From: a virus
Direction: 5' to 3' (one strand)
DNA: 64,000 nt
Virus record (IMG/VR): IMGVR_UViG_3300032093_000090
Location: 1-64,000 of that record
In this document: piece by piece, positions 51,954 to 60,658 of the stretch
Layout: every line of letters starts with the position of its first letter
Numbering within the stretch: position 1 is the stretch's first letter
Notes under the pieces: model-generated
Seen by the model: only the letters and a program-made list of their open reading frames with translations
The model's database searches: none
What the model was told of the DNA's origin: nothing
Position numbers and translations under genes: made by a program

Positions 51954-52340
51954 ATGTCAACCCGTAGAATTAATATACCATCGCAAGTAAACGTAACATA
52001 CCCTACAGTATGCGACGATATTAGCCCAGAATTTGATGGGCTAAGATGCGTATTTCAATTAAAGTTGGATCAAGACTATATAAATACTATAGCAGATTCA
52101 AAAAATTTACAAATTATCATGGGCAGGCAAGTTTTGTCTCCTTATGTTAAAGAACAAAGGTATCCTTGGTTTACAGAGTATGACTCACACAAAGGGTTTC
52201 GAGTAAGAGGAAGTAATGTAACGATATATAATGCACCCGATGTAGGAGATTACGCAGTTACCACTGTAATTGGCGCAAATCCAACTCCCCAAGTAAGAAA
52301 ATATCCATATTCCGCCAGCACTATCGCATTAGGAGATTAA
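51954..52340 (+). CDS. conserved virion-type protein
   Basis: The 128-residue product has no named family that I recognise. It starts STRRINIPSQVNVTYPTVCDDISPEF and has a central FQLKLDQDYINTIADSKNLQIIMGRQVLSPY, then strand-rich C-terminus with VRGSNVTIYNAPDVGDYAVTTVIG. The basic first residues and mixed strands suggest a structural connector. It lies four bases before the 1009-residue structural gene and after a late box, so it is probably expressed and used together with it. Confidence 0.55.
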   Translation: MSTRRINIPSQVNVTYPTVCDDISPEFDGLRCVFQLKLDQDYINTIADSKNLQIIMGRQVLSPYVKEQRYPWFTEYDSHKGFRVRGSNVTIYNAPDVGDYAVTTVIGANPTPQVRKYPYSASTIALGD

Positions 52341-52344
52341 GACA

Positions 52345-55300
52345 ATGGCAAAGCATATAATCGCAGAAAGTTATACTTTCAACCCAGCAACAAAAACAAT
52401 AACGATTGACAACAAATTGGTTCGTCAAGAACAGTTGCTGTTAATTACCAACGTGACACGCGGAACTGTTTTATACAACTTCAGCGATCCTGCTCTTGGT
52501 GCCGCAAGTTATACAACAAGTGCAAACGTAACAACTGGTCAAGTAACAACAACGATCTTGTTAAATTACGCAACAGGATCAATGTCCTCAACTGATAAGA
52601 TTAGTATTATTGTTGAAGAGACTAACGAATCGTTCCAACCTTCTCAGGAATACACAGATCCTGTTAACAAGTTTAGAACATCTAGTCCTCAAGCGTTAAT
52701 TGATACCGACTTTGAATATGGTACTCAATCGACAAAGTGGGAAACATTGGCCATGGTAAATAATAGACCGTTTGCCTTTTATGATGTAACGCGTCCAATG
52801 AATATTTCTAATGTGTATTCAGCAGGACCAAATACCAGATCATTTATTGCTAACACGTTCCCATCTATTCCTCCTGTTCAAGGTTCTCCATTCTTTATTC
52901 AAGATACAACATTTGCAGGCGCGGATGGGGTGTATATTGCAGAATATTCAAACTTAGCAGCAAACCTTGTACAGTATACCGGCAAGGTTCAGTATACTGG
53001 CACTGCTGCAAATCTATTTACATCAAATGTTACTGCAGCATTCTATGGCAACATTTATAGTAATGTTATAATTACCATGGCCAATATTGCATTCAGAGGA
53101 AATATAATTGATGTATCAACTGCAATACCGCATGGATTGCTAATTGGTAACGAAATTGCATTAGTACTTGCAACCGGCGGTGGCGGGTTTGCTCCTAATG
53201 GTTCATGGACAGTTGCTACAGTAACAAACAATACATCATTTAGTTTCTTTGCTAATAATACCCCAACAGGTTCTATCATAGGCGGTAACTTATATGTTAG
53301 ACCAACAGGGCAGTCATTGCATAGAGCATTTGACGGCGGTGTTATATTTAGTACAAACTCTGCAAGTCATAACAATCAGCTAATTAGACAGACACGTAGA
53401 TATTTCCGTTATCAATCTGGTAAAGGTATTCAGGTAAGTACTGGTTCTATAATGAAACCAAACTTTAATGTTGATAGAATTTCTGCAGTTGGTACTACGG
53501 TAACAGTGGTTTCAAAACAACCACACAACTTAATTCCGGGTGCAGGTATTACTGTTGCAGGATGTAATGAGGCAGGATACAATGGTTCTTTCCAAGTAGA
53601 AAGTGTTATTGATGCTTATAGATTAACATATAATGCAACAACATCTGGTATGGCATCGCCTGCAAGTGGCAATTATGTTGTATCTGTTTCTACTTGGTAT
53701 GGTGCAACAAATCGTCTTGGTATTTTTGATTCTCAAAATGGGTTATTCTTTGAATATGACGGTACAACATTATATGCAGTACGTCGTTCATCTACATATC
53801 AATTATCTGGATTCTGCAGTATTTCCCCTGGTAGTGAAATTGTTACCGGTGTATCTGTTAATGGTGTATCCCCTATATATTCTAAACAATTAATTCCTGG
53901 TGATTTTGTTGTAATTAAAGGAATGTCTTATAAAGTAGATAGTATTCTATCTGACAATCAATTCGTAATTATTCCTTCATACAGAGGTATTGTTCCTATA
54001 ACGAATGCAATTGTAAGTAAAACAATAGATTTAAAGATTCCGCAATCTCAATTTAATTTAGATAAGTTGGATGGAACGGGTTCATCGGGTATAAATGTGG
54101 ATCTAACAAAAATGCAGATGTTCTACATCGACTATTCTTGGTACGGTGCAGGCTTTATTCGTTGGGGAATGAGAGGACAAAATGGCGATTGTATATATGC
54201 GCATAAGTTAATGAATAATAATGTTAACTATGAAGCATATATGCGTTCTGGTAATTTACCAGCAAGATATGAGACTGCTACATTCCCTACAGATACTTTA
54301 CTAACTGCTAACGTAACTGCTGCAGAAGTAGGTACAATTTTTGTTCATGATACTACAGGATTCCCACCTGTAGGATCAGCGGTGTTAAGAACTGCAAATG
54401 CATATGAATATTTTAATTATACTGCAAAAACGGCAAATACATTTACAGGGTTGACTAGAGGACAAACAGGAAATCTAAATTTACTTGTTACATCAACTTC
54501 TACTGAAAATCCTGTTCTAACTACTGTTAATACTACAGGGATACAAATTGGCCAATATGTAGACAATAAAGATTTTGTTGATGCTGGCGCATTTGTTACA
54601 AATCTAGTCTCAAATACATCTATTACACTATCACAAGCACCTAATAAAGTAGGAACGTTTGGACTTAAAGTTGCTCCGATGGGATTAACTGCACAGGTAT
54701 GGAATTATTCTGGAACTGTTCCTATTGCAGTTGAACATCACGGTCCAATTTTTGCACCAACCCTTTCACACTGGGGAACATCTGTAATTATGGACGGTAG
54801 ATTCGATGACGATAAATCATTCGTGTTTACACAAGGTACACAAAGTGGTATCTCTGTACCGGCGAACGGAGGAAGATCATGTATTCAAAGCTTCCGCGTT
54901 TCTCCTAGTGTAAGCAATGGTGTTGCCGGCGGTGGCCTAGGCATTAGAGAAATTATCAATCGCATGCAGATGGTTTTACGACAGATTGACTTGTTTGCGA
55001 ATGGTTCAGTTCTTGTTAGTATCATACTAAATGGTACAGTATCTCCTGGTACTCCTAATTGGCAATCTGTAGGTGGTTCAAGCTTAGCGCAATATATTAA
55101 CCATACGCCAGGGACAAGAATAGACGGCGGTGAAGTTATTTACGGTTTCTACTTAAATACTACAGGTGTTGCAACACAATTTAATACTACCCAGCAAGAT
55201 TTGAACTTGGTTCGAGATTTGGGTACTAGTATTTTAAGCGGTGGAACATCTGCGTTATCAAACGTTGATGTTTATCCAAACGGCCCTGATATGGTAACAA

Positions 55301-55374
55301 TTGTTGCACAAAACATTGGTCCGGTTGTAGCAAATATTAATTCTCGTATGTCCTGGACAGAAGCACAAGCTTAA
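52345..55374 (+). CDS. large virion structural protein (baseplate/tail type)
   Basis: The 1009-residue product starts AKHIIAESYTFNPATKTITIDN, with a 110-residue N-terminal domain. It contains SPQALIDTDFEYGTQSTKWE (about 113-132), which I recall as a hallmark of a conserved large structural protein of marine T4-like phages. The middle holds repeats of small beta modules ('ITVAGCNEAGYNGSFQVESVID', 'FVHDTTGFPPVGSAVLR...YFNYTAKTANTFTGLTRG'). The C-terminal 250 residues (EHHGPIFAPTLSHWGTSVIMDGRFDDDKSF...) are conserved-looking. A baseplate or short-fibre location is likely; the exact T4 counterpart is uncertain. Confidence 0.7.
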   Translation: MAKHIIAESYTFNPATKTITIDNKLVRQEQLLLITNVTRGTVLYNFSDPALGAASYTTSANVTTGQVTTTILLNYATGSMSSTDKISIIVEETNESFQPSQEYTDPVNKFRTSSPQALIDTDFEYGTQSTKWETLAMVNNRPFAFYDVTRPMNISNVYSAGPNTRSFIANTFPSIPPVQGSPFFIQDTTFAGADGVYIAEYSNLAANLVQYTGKVQYTGTAANLFTSNVTAAFYGNIYSNVIITMANIAFRGNIIDVSTAIPHGLLIGNEIALVLATGGGGFAPNGSWTVATVTNNTSFSFFANNTPTGSIIGGNLYVRPTGQSLHRAFDGGVIFSTNSASHNNQLIRQTRRYFRYQSGKGIQVSTGSIMKPNFNVDRISAVGTTVTVVSKQPHNLIPGAGITVAGCNEAGYNGSFQVESVIDAYRLTYNATTSGMASPASGNYVVSVSTWYGATNRLGIFDSQNGLFFEYDGTTLYAVRRSSTYQLSGFCSISPGSEIVTGVSVNGVSPIYSKQLIPGDFVVIKGMSYKVDSILSDNQFVIIPSYRGIVPITNAIVSKTIDLKIPQSQFNLDKLDGTGSSGINVDLTKMQMFYIDYSWYGAGFIRWGMRGQNGDCIYAHKLMNNNVNYEAYMRSGNLPARYETATFPTDTLLTANVTAAEVGTIFVHDTTGFPPVGSAVLRTANAYEYFNYTAKTANTFTGLTRGQTGNLNLLVTSTSTENPVLTTVNTTGIQIGQYVDNKDFVDAGAFVTNLVSNTSITLSQAPNKVGTFGLKVAPMGLTAQVWNYSGTVPIAVEHHGPIFAPTLSHWGTSVIMDGRFDDDKSFVFTQGTQSGISVPANGGRSCIQSFRVSPSVSNGVAGGGLGIREIINRMQMVLRQIDLFANGSVLVSIILNGTVSPGTPNWQSVGGSSLAQYINHTPGTRIDGGEVIYGFYLNTTGVATQFNTTQQDLNLVRDLGTSILSGGTSALSNVDVYPNGPDMVTIVAQNIGPVVANINSRMSWTEAQA

Positions 55375-55392
55375 TTTTTAATAAGGTTAGTA

Positions 55393-56037
55393 ATGAGCAG
55401 TAGAGATTATCTAAAGCATACGGTTTCTACTACTCAACCCCCAAGACATGGTAATTTGGGGGATGAGTGGTATAATCCGACAACTAATAAGTTATACAAG
55501 TTAGCTGCTACTTCCGGTACTGCTGTACAATGGCTTGAAATATTGTCTCAAACTACGGCAACAAGTACAACAAGTACAACAAGTACAACAAGTACGGCAC
55601 CTGCCGTAGTTACGTCGTTAGGAACATTAACTTCTTTGACCGTGGCTGGTCCAGTAGTATTTACTGGATTATCTACATTACAACAATCAACTGAACCAAC
55701 AACAACATTAACAGGTGCAACAGGTGTAGTTACCCATAATTTTTTATTGGGTGCAGCATTCCATCATATAAGCCCCTCAGCTAGTTGGACTGCTAATTTT
55801 ACAAATGTACCAACTACCCCCGATCGTGTAATTTCAATTGTTCTTATAGTTTCCCAGGGCGGCACTGCTTATATTCCTAATGCGGTTCAGATAGATGGAT
55901 CAGCACAAACTATTTCATGGTCAAACAACACGGCTCCAACTGGCGGTGCCAATAAAACAGATGTGTTTGGATTTACACTACATAGAACGGCCGCAGGGAC
56001 CTGGTCTGTGTATGGTAGTTATGGATCTTACGGTTAA
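55393..56037 (+). CDS. tail fibre/adhesin subunit with Thr-Ser-Thr tandem repeat
   Basis: The 214-residue product begins SSRDYLKHTVSTTQPPRHGNLGDEWYNPTTNKLYKL, the 'P..GD.WYN..TNKLY' adaptor found at the start of many phage fibre tips. A low-complexity hinge of TST repeats follows (encoded by a 9-bp tandem repeat). A beta-rich C-terminal domain then ends with a near-repeat, GSYGSYG. It is probably attached to the neighbouring large proteins. An AAGG ribosome site precedes the ATG. Confidence 0.65.
   Translation: MSSRDYLKHTVSTTQPPRHGNLGDEWYNPTTNKLYKLAATSGTAVQWLEILSQTTATSTTSTTSTTSTAPAVVTSLGTLTSLTVAGPVVFTGLSTLQQSTEPTTTLTGATGVVTHNFLLGAAFHHISPSASWTANFTNVPTTPDRVISIVLIVSQGGTAYIPNAVQIDGSAQTISWSNNTAPTGGANKTDVFGFTLHRTAAGTWSVYGSYGSYG
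55561..55596 (+). repeat. 9-bp in-frame tandem repeat, four copies
   Basis: Units of ACAAGTACA (last unit ends in G) encode the Thr-Ser-Thr hinge of the fibre subunit. Slippage would change hinge length in steps of three residues. Confidence 0.9.
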
Positions 56038-56045
56038 AATTTATT

Positions 56046-56858
56046 ATGTTTACATTATCATCAACAACAAGTATGCACACTGCTGGACGCAGCTTGACCC
56101 TTGGGTCAAAGACTTTTAATGTGGCAACAGGCGGCACAATTACTGAAAATGGAAATTGGAGAATACACGAGTTTACTACAACTGGTACGTTTTCATTAAC
56201 AAAATTGGCAGGCAGTCCTGCTGATCAAACATTATATTATCTTATAACAGGCGGTGGCTCGGGCGGCAACAATAGTACCGGCTACCAAGGCGGTGGCGGC
56301 GGTGGTGTAAGAACAGGGACAATACCTGCTCCAACACCAACCTATAGTATAACTGCTATAGGTGCCGGTGGCGCAGTGGGTAGCCCAACTCATCCTCCTG
56401 GAGGAACGAGTACTTTTGCCGGGCTATCTGCTTCAGGCGGTACAACCGCAGGATCATCCGGCTCTCAACCAGGGCCGCCTTATGCTGCAGGTGCTCCAAT
56501 CACACTTACATATTTTCTAGGCGGTGGCGGCGGTGGTGCAGGTGGCGCAGGAGGCCGAGGCTACTCAGGAGGACCACAAACCAGATATCCGGGAGATGCG
56601 GGAAGTGCAGTAGGATTGAATGCACCTGATGGAACACCGCTCGCAGTAGGTGGGTCTGGCGGAGGTGGAGGTACTAGTTCTCGAGGAGGCACAACAATAT
56701 GGATTTTCCATACCTATTGGTCAGCTATGCAATATGGAAGAGGCGGCGGAGGTGATGCATATAGAAATTCATCTAGCGCACCTCAAATTGGTTTACCTGT
56801 ATTTCCGGCAACGGCAGGAAACCCAGGCGCAGTATATGTTGCCTATAAATTTAAATAA
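56046..56858 (+). CDS. glycine-rich tail fibre adhesin
   Basis: The 270-residue product has a beta-rich N-terminal 75 residues (TVTENGNWRIHEFTTTGTFSL-type). A C-terminal two-thirds follows with many poly-Gly runs (GGGSGG, GGGGGG, LGGGGGGAGGAGG, GGSGGGGG, RGGGG). The pattern of Gly-rich stretches between variable loops recalls the polyglycine-II tip of T-even gp38-like adhesins, where the loops bind the receptor. Homology to gp38 itself is not shown. It is likely a host-range determinant, and the Gly runs are recombination-prone. It sits between fibre and collar genes. Confidence 0.7.
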   Translation: MFTLSSTTSMHTAGRSLTLGSKTFNVATGGTITENGNWRIHEFTTTGTFSLTKLAGSPADQTLYYLITGGGSGGNNSTGYQGGGGGGVRTGTIPAPTPTYSITAIGAGGAVGSPTHPPGGTSTFAGLSASGGTTAGSSGSQPGPPYAAGAPITLTYFLGGGGGGAGGAGGRGYSGGPQTRYPGDAGSAVGLNAPDGTPLAVGGSGGGGGTSSRGGTTIWIFHTYWSAMQYGRGGGGDAYRNSSSAPQIGLPVFPATAGNPGAVYVAYKFK

Positions 56859-56888
56859 TAACTTATATTACAAAGGAGACAGTATAAA

Positions 56889-57377
56889 ATGGAATGTATT
56901 ATTAAAATCGTTGACGGTGTTCCTATTGATCATCCAATACTTTTAGATAATTTTATAAGTGCATACCCTGACATAGATTTAAATAATTTACCCGCGCAAT
57001 GGGCAAAATTTGAGAGACTTGCGGAACCTGAAGAAATTTTACCAGGTGAGACTCCATATCACAAACGAGAACAAACTTATACATTCGATGAATCTATTAA
57101 TAAATGGAAAGATACTTGGAATGTAGTTGAAATGAATGCTGAAGAAAAAGCAATTAAACGAGCAGAAGGTGATGCAATAGTAGAGGAATACCGACAGGGT
57201 ATGCTACAATATGGTGAAGAAAAAATTGCACAAGTAGAAGAAAGATTTAAACCTGTTTGGCAAACCTGGATAGATCAAATGAAAGCATATACATATGACG
57301 ATCCTTGGCCTTTGCAAAACCTTAAGTGGCCAAGACAGCCGCCTGCAGTAATTATCCAATACCCCGATCCGGAATAA
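56889..57377 (+). CDS. tail-fibre-associated protein, chaperone-like
   Basis: The 162-residue product is acidic and mostly helical, unlike its beta-rich neighbours. It starts ECIIKIVDGVPIDHPILLDNF and has LPAQWAKFERLAEP and a long helix EEKAIKRAEGDAIVEEYR, then a Trp/Pro-rich end (WPLQNLKWPRQPPAV). Similar proteins following adhesin genes are often fibre-assembly chaperones, but I cannot show homology. The ATG follows AAGGAGA at good spacing. It lies between the glycine-rich adhesin and the next baseplate-type gene. Confidence 0.55.
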   Translation: MECIIKIVDGVPIDHPILLDNFISAYPDIDLNNLPAQWAKFERLAEPEEILPGETPYHKREQTYTFDESINKWKDTWNVVEMNAEEKAIKRAEGDAIVEEYRQGMLQYGEEKIAQVEERFKPVWQTWIDQMKAYTYDDPWPLQNLKWPRQPPAVIIQYPDPE

Positions 57378-57380
57378 AAA

Positions 57381-57821
57381 ATGGCAAAATTAAAAATTTC
57401 AGAGTTAGCAGCTGCCACAGAAACAAATCCTGGCGATTTATTGTATTTAGTACAATCAAATGCAAGTAAGAGTATCACTGTTGCAAATTTTCTTGCAGAT
57501 TTAACTGATCCTACATTAAAAGGCAATATTAAAATTGCCGGCACCCCTCAGACATTAACATCAGGCGGCGCTGTAGATTTATCAACACCTACTACTTATT
57601 TAAGTGTTGGCGCAGGTGCAGATAATGTATCTATTCCAAATGGTGCAAATGGTCAGATAAAAATATTGTTGACCACTGCAACTGCTGGCGGAACGTATTC
57701 TTTATCCTCAAACGTTGCTAATAGTGCAAATATTCTTTTTGCTAATGTTGGTGATACCGCAACAATGATGTACACGAATCATAAATGGTTCATGATTGGC
57801 GGAACAGCTAGGGTATTATAA
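57381..57821 (+). CDS. baseplate/fibre attachment protein (KISEL type)
   Basis: The 146-residue product starts AKLKISELAAATETNPGDLLYLVQ, close to the first 45 residues of the giant protein at 20169, including 'LTDPTLKGNI'. The C-terminal part has YLSVGAGADNVSIPNGANGQIKILL and a final strand pair (TMMYTNHKWFMIGG), like residues about 250-290 of the same giant protein. It thus looks like a free-standing attachment module without repeats. The last base of its stop is shared with the start of the next gene. Confidence 0.65.
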   Translation: MAKLKISELAAATETNPGDLLYLVQSNASKSITVANFLADLTDPTLKGNIKIAGTPQTLTSGGAVDLSTPTTYLSVGAGADNVSIPNGANGQIKILLTTATAGGTYSLSSNVANSANILFANVGDTATMMYTNHKWFMIGGTARVL

Positions 57822-59083
57822 TGCCTTTATCATTATCAGGTGGTCTTAGTTTATCGAAGGTTAGCTTCAGCAGCACCGATCAACACGTAATACCGGCCGG
57901 TTCAATTATCATGTACAATGGTACAGATCCTGGTCTGCCTGGTTGGTCTCAGTATTTTAGAGCAAACGGTAGATACATTAAAGGTACCACTAATACCGCA
58001 AATGTTCAAGCACTTACTAATGCTTCAGGTACTGCTTCTGCATCAATTACATTTTCACCAGGCGGCACCCATGGATCAGTGGGGTCATCATATAATTCTA
58101 CATATACTGCATTTCCTGGTACGTTTGGATCCACACCCCCTTATGGCGGTGCTCCTGCCGGCGATCATAATCATACAGCAACAGTTGGTCCTTCCCCGAC
58201 AGTTGGAACTTTGCCATGGACATCAGATGTTATATTTCTTTTATCATGGTTAGATCAAACATCTTTTCCACCTAATACCATTCATATAAGAGATACTGCG
58301 GCCTCGGGTTGGACACAAAAATTAGCAACCGATCCGGGATCCCCCACTTTATTTAATAGTGTTCGTAACATTCGAGCAGCTCCTGGTGCTCAAGGAGTTG
58401 CAGATGTTAGCGCGGCCGCAATTAGTTTTGGAGTAACCTCATCCTCTTCAAACGGTTACCATAGTCACATTACAGAGTTACAAACTCAAATTAATCCTGC
58501 AACCGGGACATATTTAGGTGGCTCATCTTTTACGCCCCCTGCGCCCACACAACCTTCATATTCTGCCCCAGGATTAACTTGGATTGGGACTCAAACTCTT
58601 GCACCGCCTGGAGGCGAAAATCATTCGCACGGAGTTACCTCGTCAATTTACATAAGAAATTTAGAATCTAAAGCATTAAAACTTTGGGTAGCTGCGTCTG
58701 AAAGTGGGTTATTGACAAATACGATGGTTATGTTTGCGGGCGATATTACTAAATTGCCATCTTATTGGAAACTATGTGACGGTACAAATGGTACTATTGA
58801 TATGAATCAGTTTTTTCTATCACATGCATCATCCGCAGGCACTGCACACGGGGCACCTGTTAGTAAAAGCGCGGTAGTATCTGGCAGCGCATCGCCAGTC
58901 ACTTGGACACATAATCATGGTTATGGCACGGGCGGTGCACCTGGGCCTGGGGCAGCACAACGAAACATTTATTATCATACATCTGGGTCTGCTCCACACG
59001 GACACTCCGTATCAAGCTCAAGTGTAACAGATAATAATATTCCGCCTACGATAGAATTGGCTTTTATACAATACATACCTTAA
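57821..59083 (+). CDS. tail-collar/fibre tip protein with five HxH motifs
   Basis: The 420-residue product has two collar-like segments: IPAGSIIMYNGTDPGLPGW...FRANGRYIKG (24-55) and VMFAGDITKLPSYWKLCDGTNGTIDMNQFFL (303-333). These match the 'G.I...g.....P..W..cDG' tail-collar pattern. Each is followed by a long Gly/Ser-rich region with HxH: H116/H118, H214/H216, H268/H270, H364/H366 and H393/H395. In T4 gp37 and gp12, HxH motifs from three chains bind metal ions along a needle. Two collar modules in one chain suggest internal duplication. It is probably a short fibre or fibre tip. Confidence 0.75.
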   Translation: MPLSLSGGLSLSKVSFSSTDQHVIPAGSIIMYNGTDPGLPGWSQYFRANGRYIKGTTNTANVQALTNASGTASASITFSPGGTHGSVGSSYNSTYTAFPGTFGSTPPYGGAPAGDHNHTATVGPSPTVGTLPWTSDVIFLLSWLDQTSFPPNTIHIRDTAASGWTQKLATDPGSPTLFNSVRNIRAAPGAQGVADVSAAAISFGVTSSSSNGYHSHITELQTQINPATGTYLGGSSFTPPAPTQPSYSAPGLTWIGTQTLAPPGGENHSHGVTSSIYIRNLESKALKLWVAASESGLLTNTMVMFAGDITKLPSYWKLCDGTNGTIDMNQFFLSHASSAGTAHGAPVSKSAVVSGSASPVTWTHNHGYGTGGAPGPGAAQRNIYYHTSGSAPHGHSVSSSSVTDNNIPPTIELAFIQYIP

Positions 59084-59092
59084 TTAATACGA

Positions 59093-59100
59093 TATAAATA
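59093..59100 (+). promoter_or_regulatory. T4-type late promoter box
   Basis: TATAAATA, 34 bases before the start at 59135. Confidence 0.75.
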
Positions 59101-59134
59101 ATTAGTGTTTATTATACCTTGATGAAAGTAGATT

Positions 59135-59695
59135 ATGAAGAATTTAACAGATTATATTACAGTATACAAAAATGGTATACCCAATGACTTATGTGATAGA
59201 ATATTAAATGAGTATAAAAAATCCAATAGTTGGGAAGATGCAAGAATTGGCGGAGGCGTAGTTGATAAGAATATGAGGAATGTTAGAAATATCAATGTTT
59301 CACATCCCGGAGTTATAGCCGATAATCAAGAAATACGAAAAAGTATAGATGATGATTTGTATAAAATTGTTGCAGAGTTATTAGCAGAATACACAAAAAT
59401 TGCACCGTATACTACAATTGTTAATGACAGCGGGTATACCTTATTAGAATATTCAGAAGGATGTTTTTATAAACAACATACAGATCATTTTATAACAGAA
59501 ACAAGATCTATATCGTGTTCACTAAATTTAAACGATGATTATACTGGCGGAGAATTTACATTTTTTGACGATGAGTTATCTTATAATTTAGGTAAAGGCG
59601 ATGTAATAATGTTTCCATCTAATTTTATGTATCCTCATGCAATTAAACCTGTTTTGTCTGGTACAAGGTATTCTATTATAACTTGGTTCAATTAA
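59135..59695 (+). CDS. 2OG-Fe(II) oxygenase, prolyl-hydroxylase-like
   Basis: The 186-residue product has YKQHTDHFI with H115 and D117, FMYPHAIKPV with H168 and R178 in GTRYSIITWF, plus YTGGEFTFFDD between them. This is the full catalytic set of the prolyl-4-hydroxylase superfamily. It has its own late box and sits next to the fibre-tip gene, so hydroxylation of a structural protein is a fair guess. A second, more divergent oxygenase follows behind another late box. Confidence 0.85.
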   Translation: MKNLTDYITVYKNGIPNDLCDRILNEYKKSNSWEDARIGGGVVDKNMRNVRNINVSHPGVIADNQEIRKSIDDDLYKIVAELLAEYTKIAPYTTIVNDSGYTLLEYSEGCFYKQHTDHFITETRSISCSLNLNDDYTGGEFTFFDDELSYNLGKGDVIMFPSNFMYPHAIKPVLSGTRYSIITWFN

Positions 59696-59697
59696 GT

Positions 59698-59705
59698 TAT
59701 AAATA
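59698..59705 (+). promoter_or_regulatory. T4-type late promoter box
   Basis: TATAAATA, 28 bases before the start at 59734, beginning two bases after the preceding stop. Confidence 0.75.
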
Positions 59706-59733
59706 AATGAAAGTTACAGTATAAGGATATATT

Positions 59734-60270
59734 ATGAATAAAGAGTTAGCAAAAAATAGTTATATAAAAATTCCAAAATTTATTACAAAAACTCGTGCTG
59801 CAAAGTTAAGAAAAGAATTTACTGAATTCTGCAAAAAAGAAAATATGCAGGGCGATCAACAGGCTCCAAATTCTGCGGCAACATATAATTATTTAGGTTT
59901 TTTGGAATTGTTATGCGAGAAAGTTCCTGAACTATCTAAAATTGTGGAAACAACTTTGTTACCAACTTATACGTATGCAAGAGTTTATGGCGAAAAAAGT
60001 GTTTTGGTAAAACATAAAGATAGGCATGCGTGTGAAATAAGTATTACATTGCATTTAGGTGGTGATGCTGAATGGCCTATCTATATTGAAACCCCTGCAG
60101 GTGTGCATGCAAAAGTTGATATGGAACCAGGAGATGCAATGGTATATCTTGGATGTGATGCTTTTCATTGGAGAGATGAATTTCAAGGTAAAGAATATTG
60201 CCAAGCATTTATGCATTATGTTCAAAGTAAAGGACCTAACGCCTGGGCATATTTTGATAGACAAAGATGA
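59734..60270 (+). CDS. 2OG-Fe(II) oxygenase-like protein
   Basis: The 178-residue product keeps a possible iron triad: H94 and D96 in VKHKDRHACEIS and H145 in AFHWRDEF. Its strands TLHLGGDAEWPIYIET and GDAMVYLGCD are in the expected places. The 2-oxoglutarate Arg is not obvious: R147 or a basic residue after GKEYCQAFMHYV may serve. Similar proteins occur in T4-like marine phages. Substrate is unknown. It overlaps the next gene by four bases (ATGA). Confidence 0.68.
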   Translation: MNKELAKNSYIKIPKFITKTRAAKLRKEFTEFCKKENMQGDQQAPNSAATYNYLGFLELLCEKVPELSKIVETTLLPTYTYARVYGEKSVLVKHKDRHACEISITLHLGGDAEWPIYIETPAGVHAKVDMEPGDAMVYLGCDAFHWRDEFQGKEYCQAFMHYVQSKGPNAWAYFDRQR

Positions 60271-60656
60271 CATTTGAATTGACCGAAGAAAACTTTATCA
60301 TGTATGCAATGAAATACTATGATAATCCCTCCTGTAAAGGTATGGCAGAATTCCTAGATGATATAAAGAGATTTAAATACATCAAACGACTTTTGGGAAA
60401 GTACACAAGCGGAAAAGAATTAAAAGAAAGATTAATCATTAACCATATGATTGTTCTTAATAATTTATTTGGTGTTGAGGCAACAACAAAGATGTTGTTC
60501 TTTAAGATAGATAAAAAGTTTTGGCCTCAGTTAAAAACATTCTTAGTGTTTTTAAATTATATGCCAGAGAAAATTATATTAAACAAGGGTGTTGCTATAA
60601 TAGAGTCAGAAATACCTTTAGACGACAAAATAGTAGAAATTTTAAGAAAAGTATAA
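60267..60656 (+). CDS. conserved T4-like phage protein
   Basis: The 129-residue product belongs to a family I recall from cyanophages and other marine T4-like phages. Its pattern is NFIMYAMKYYDNPSCKGMAEFLDDIKRFKYIKRLLGKY, then LKERLIINHMIVLNNLFG, then TKMLFFKID and FLVFLNYMPEKI. It is helical and has no known function. Its start overlaps the oxygenase stop by ATGA, and the next gene starts two bases after its stop. The tight packing suggests a conserved structural or assembly module. Confidence 0.75.
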   Translation: MTFELTEENFIMYAMKYYDNPSCKGMAEFLDDIKRFKYIKRLLGKYTSGKELKERLIINHMIVLNNLFGVEATTKMLFFKIDKKFWPQLKTFLVFLNYMPEKIILNKGVAIIESEIPLDDKIVEILRKV

Positions 60657-60658
60657 AA

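Noticed and set aside
60521-60658. Upstream extension of the protein starting at 60659
   Set aside because: It lies wholly within the preceding gene in another frame; the ATG after that gene's stop fits the family start.
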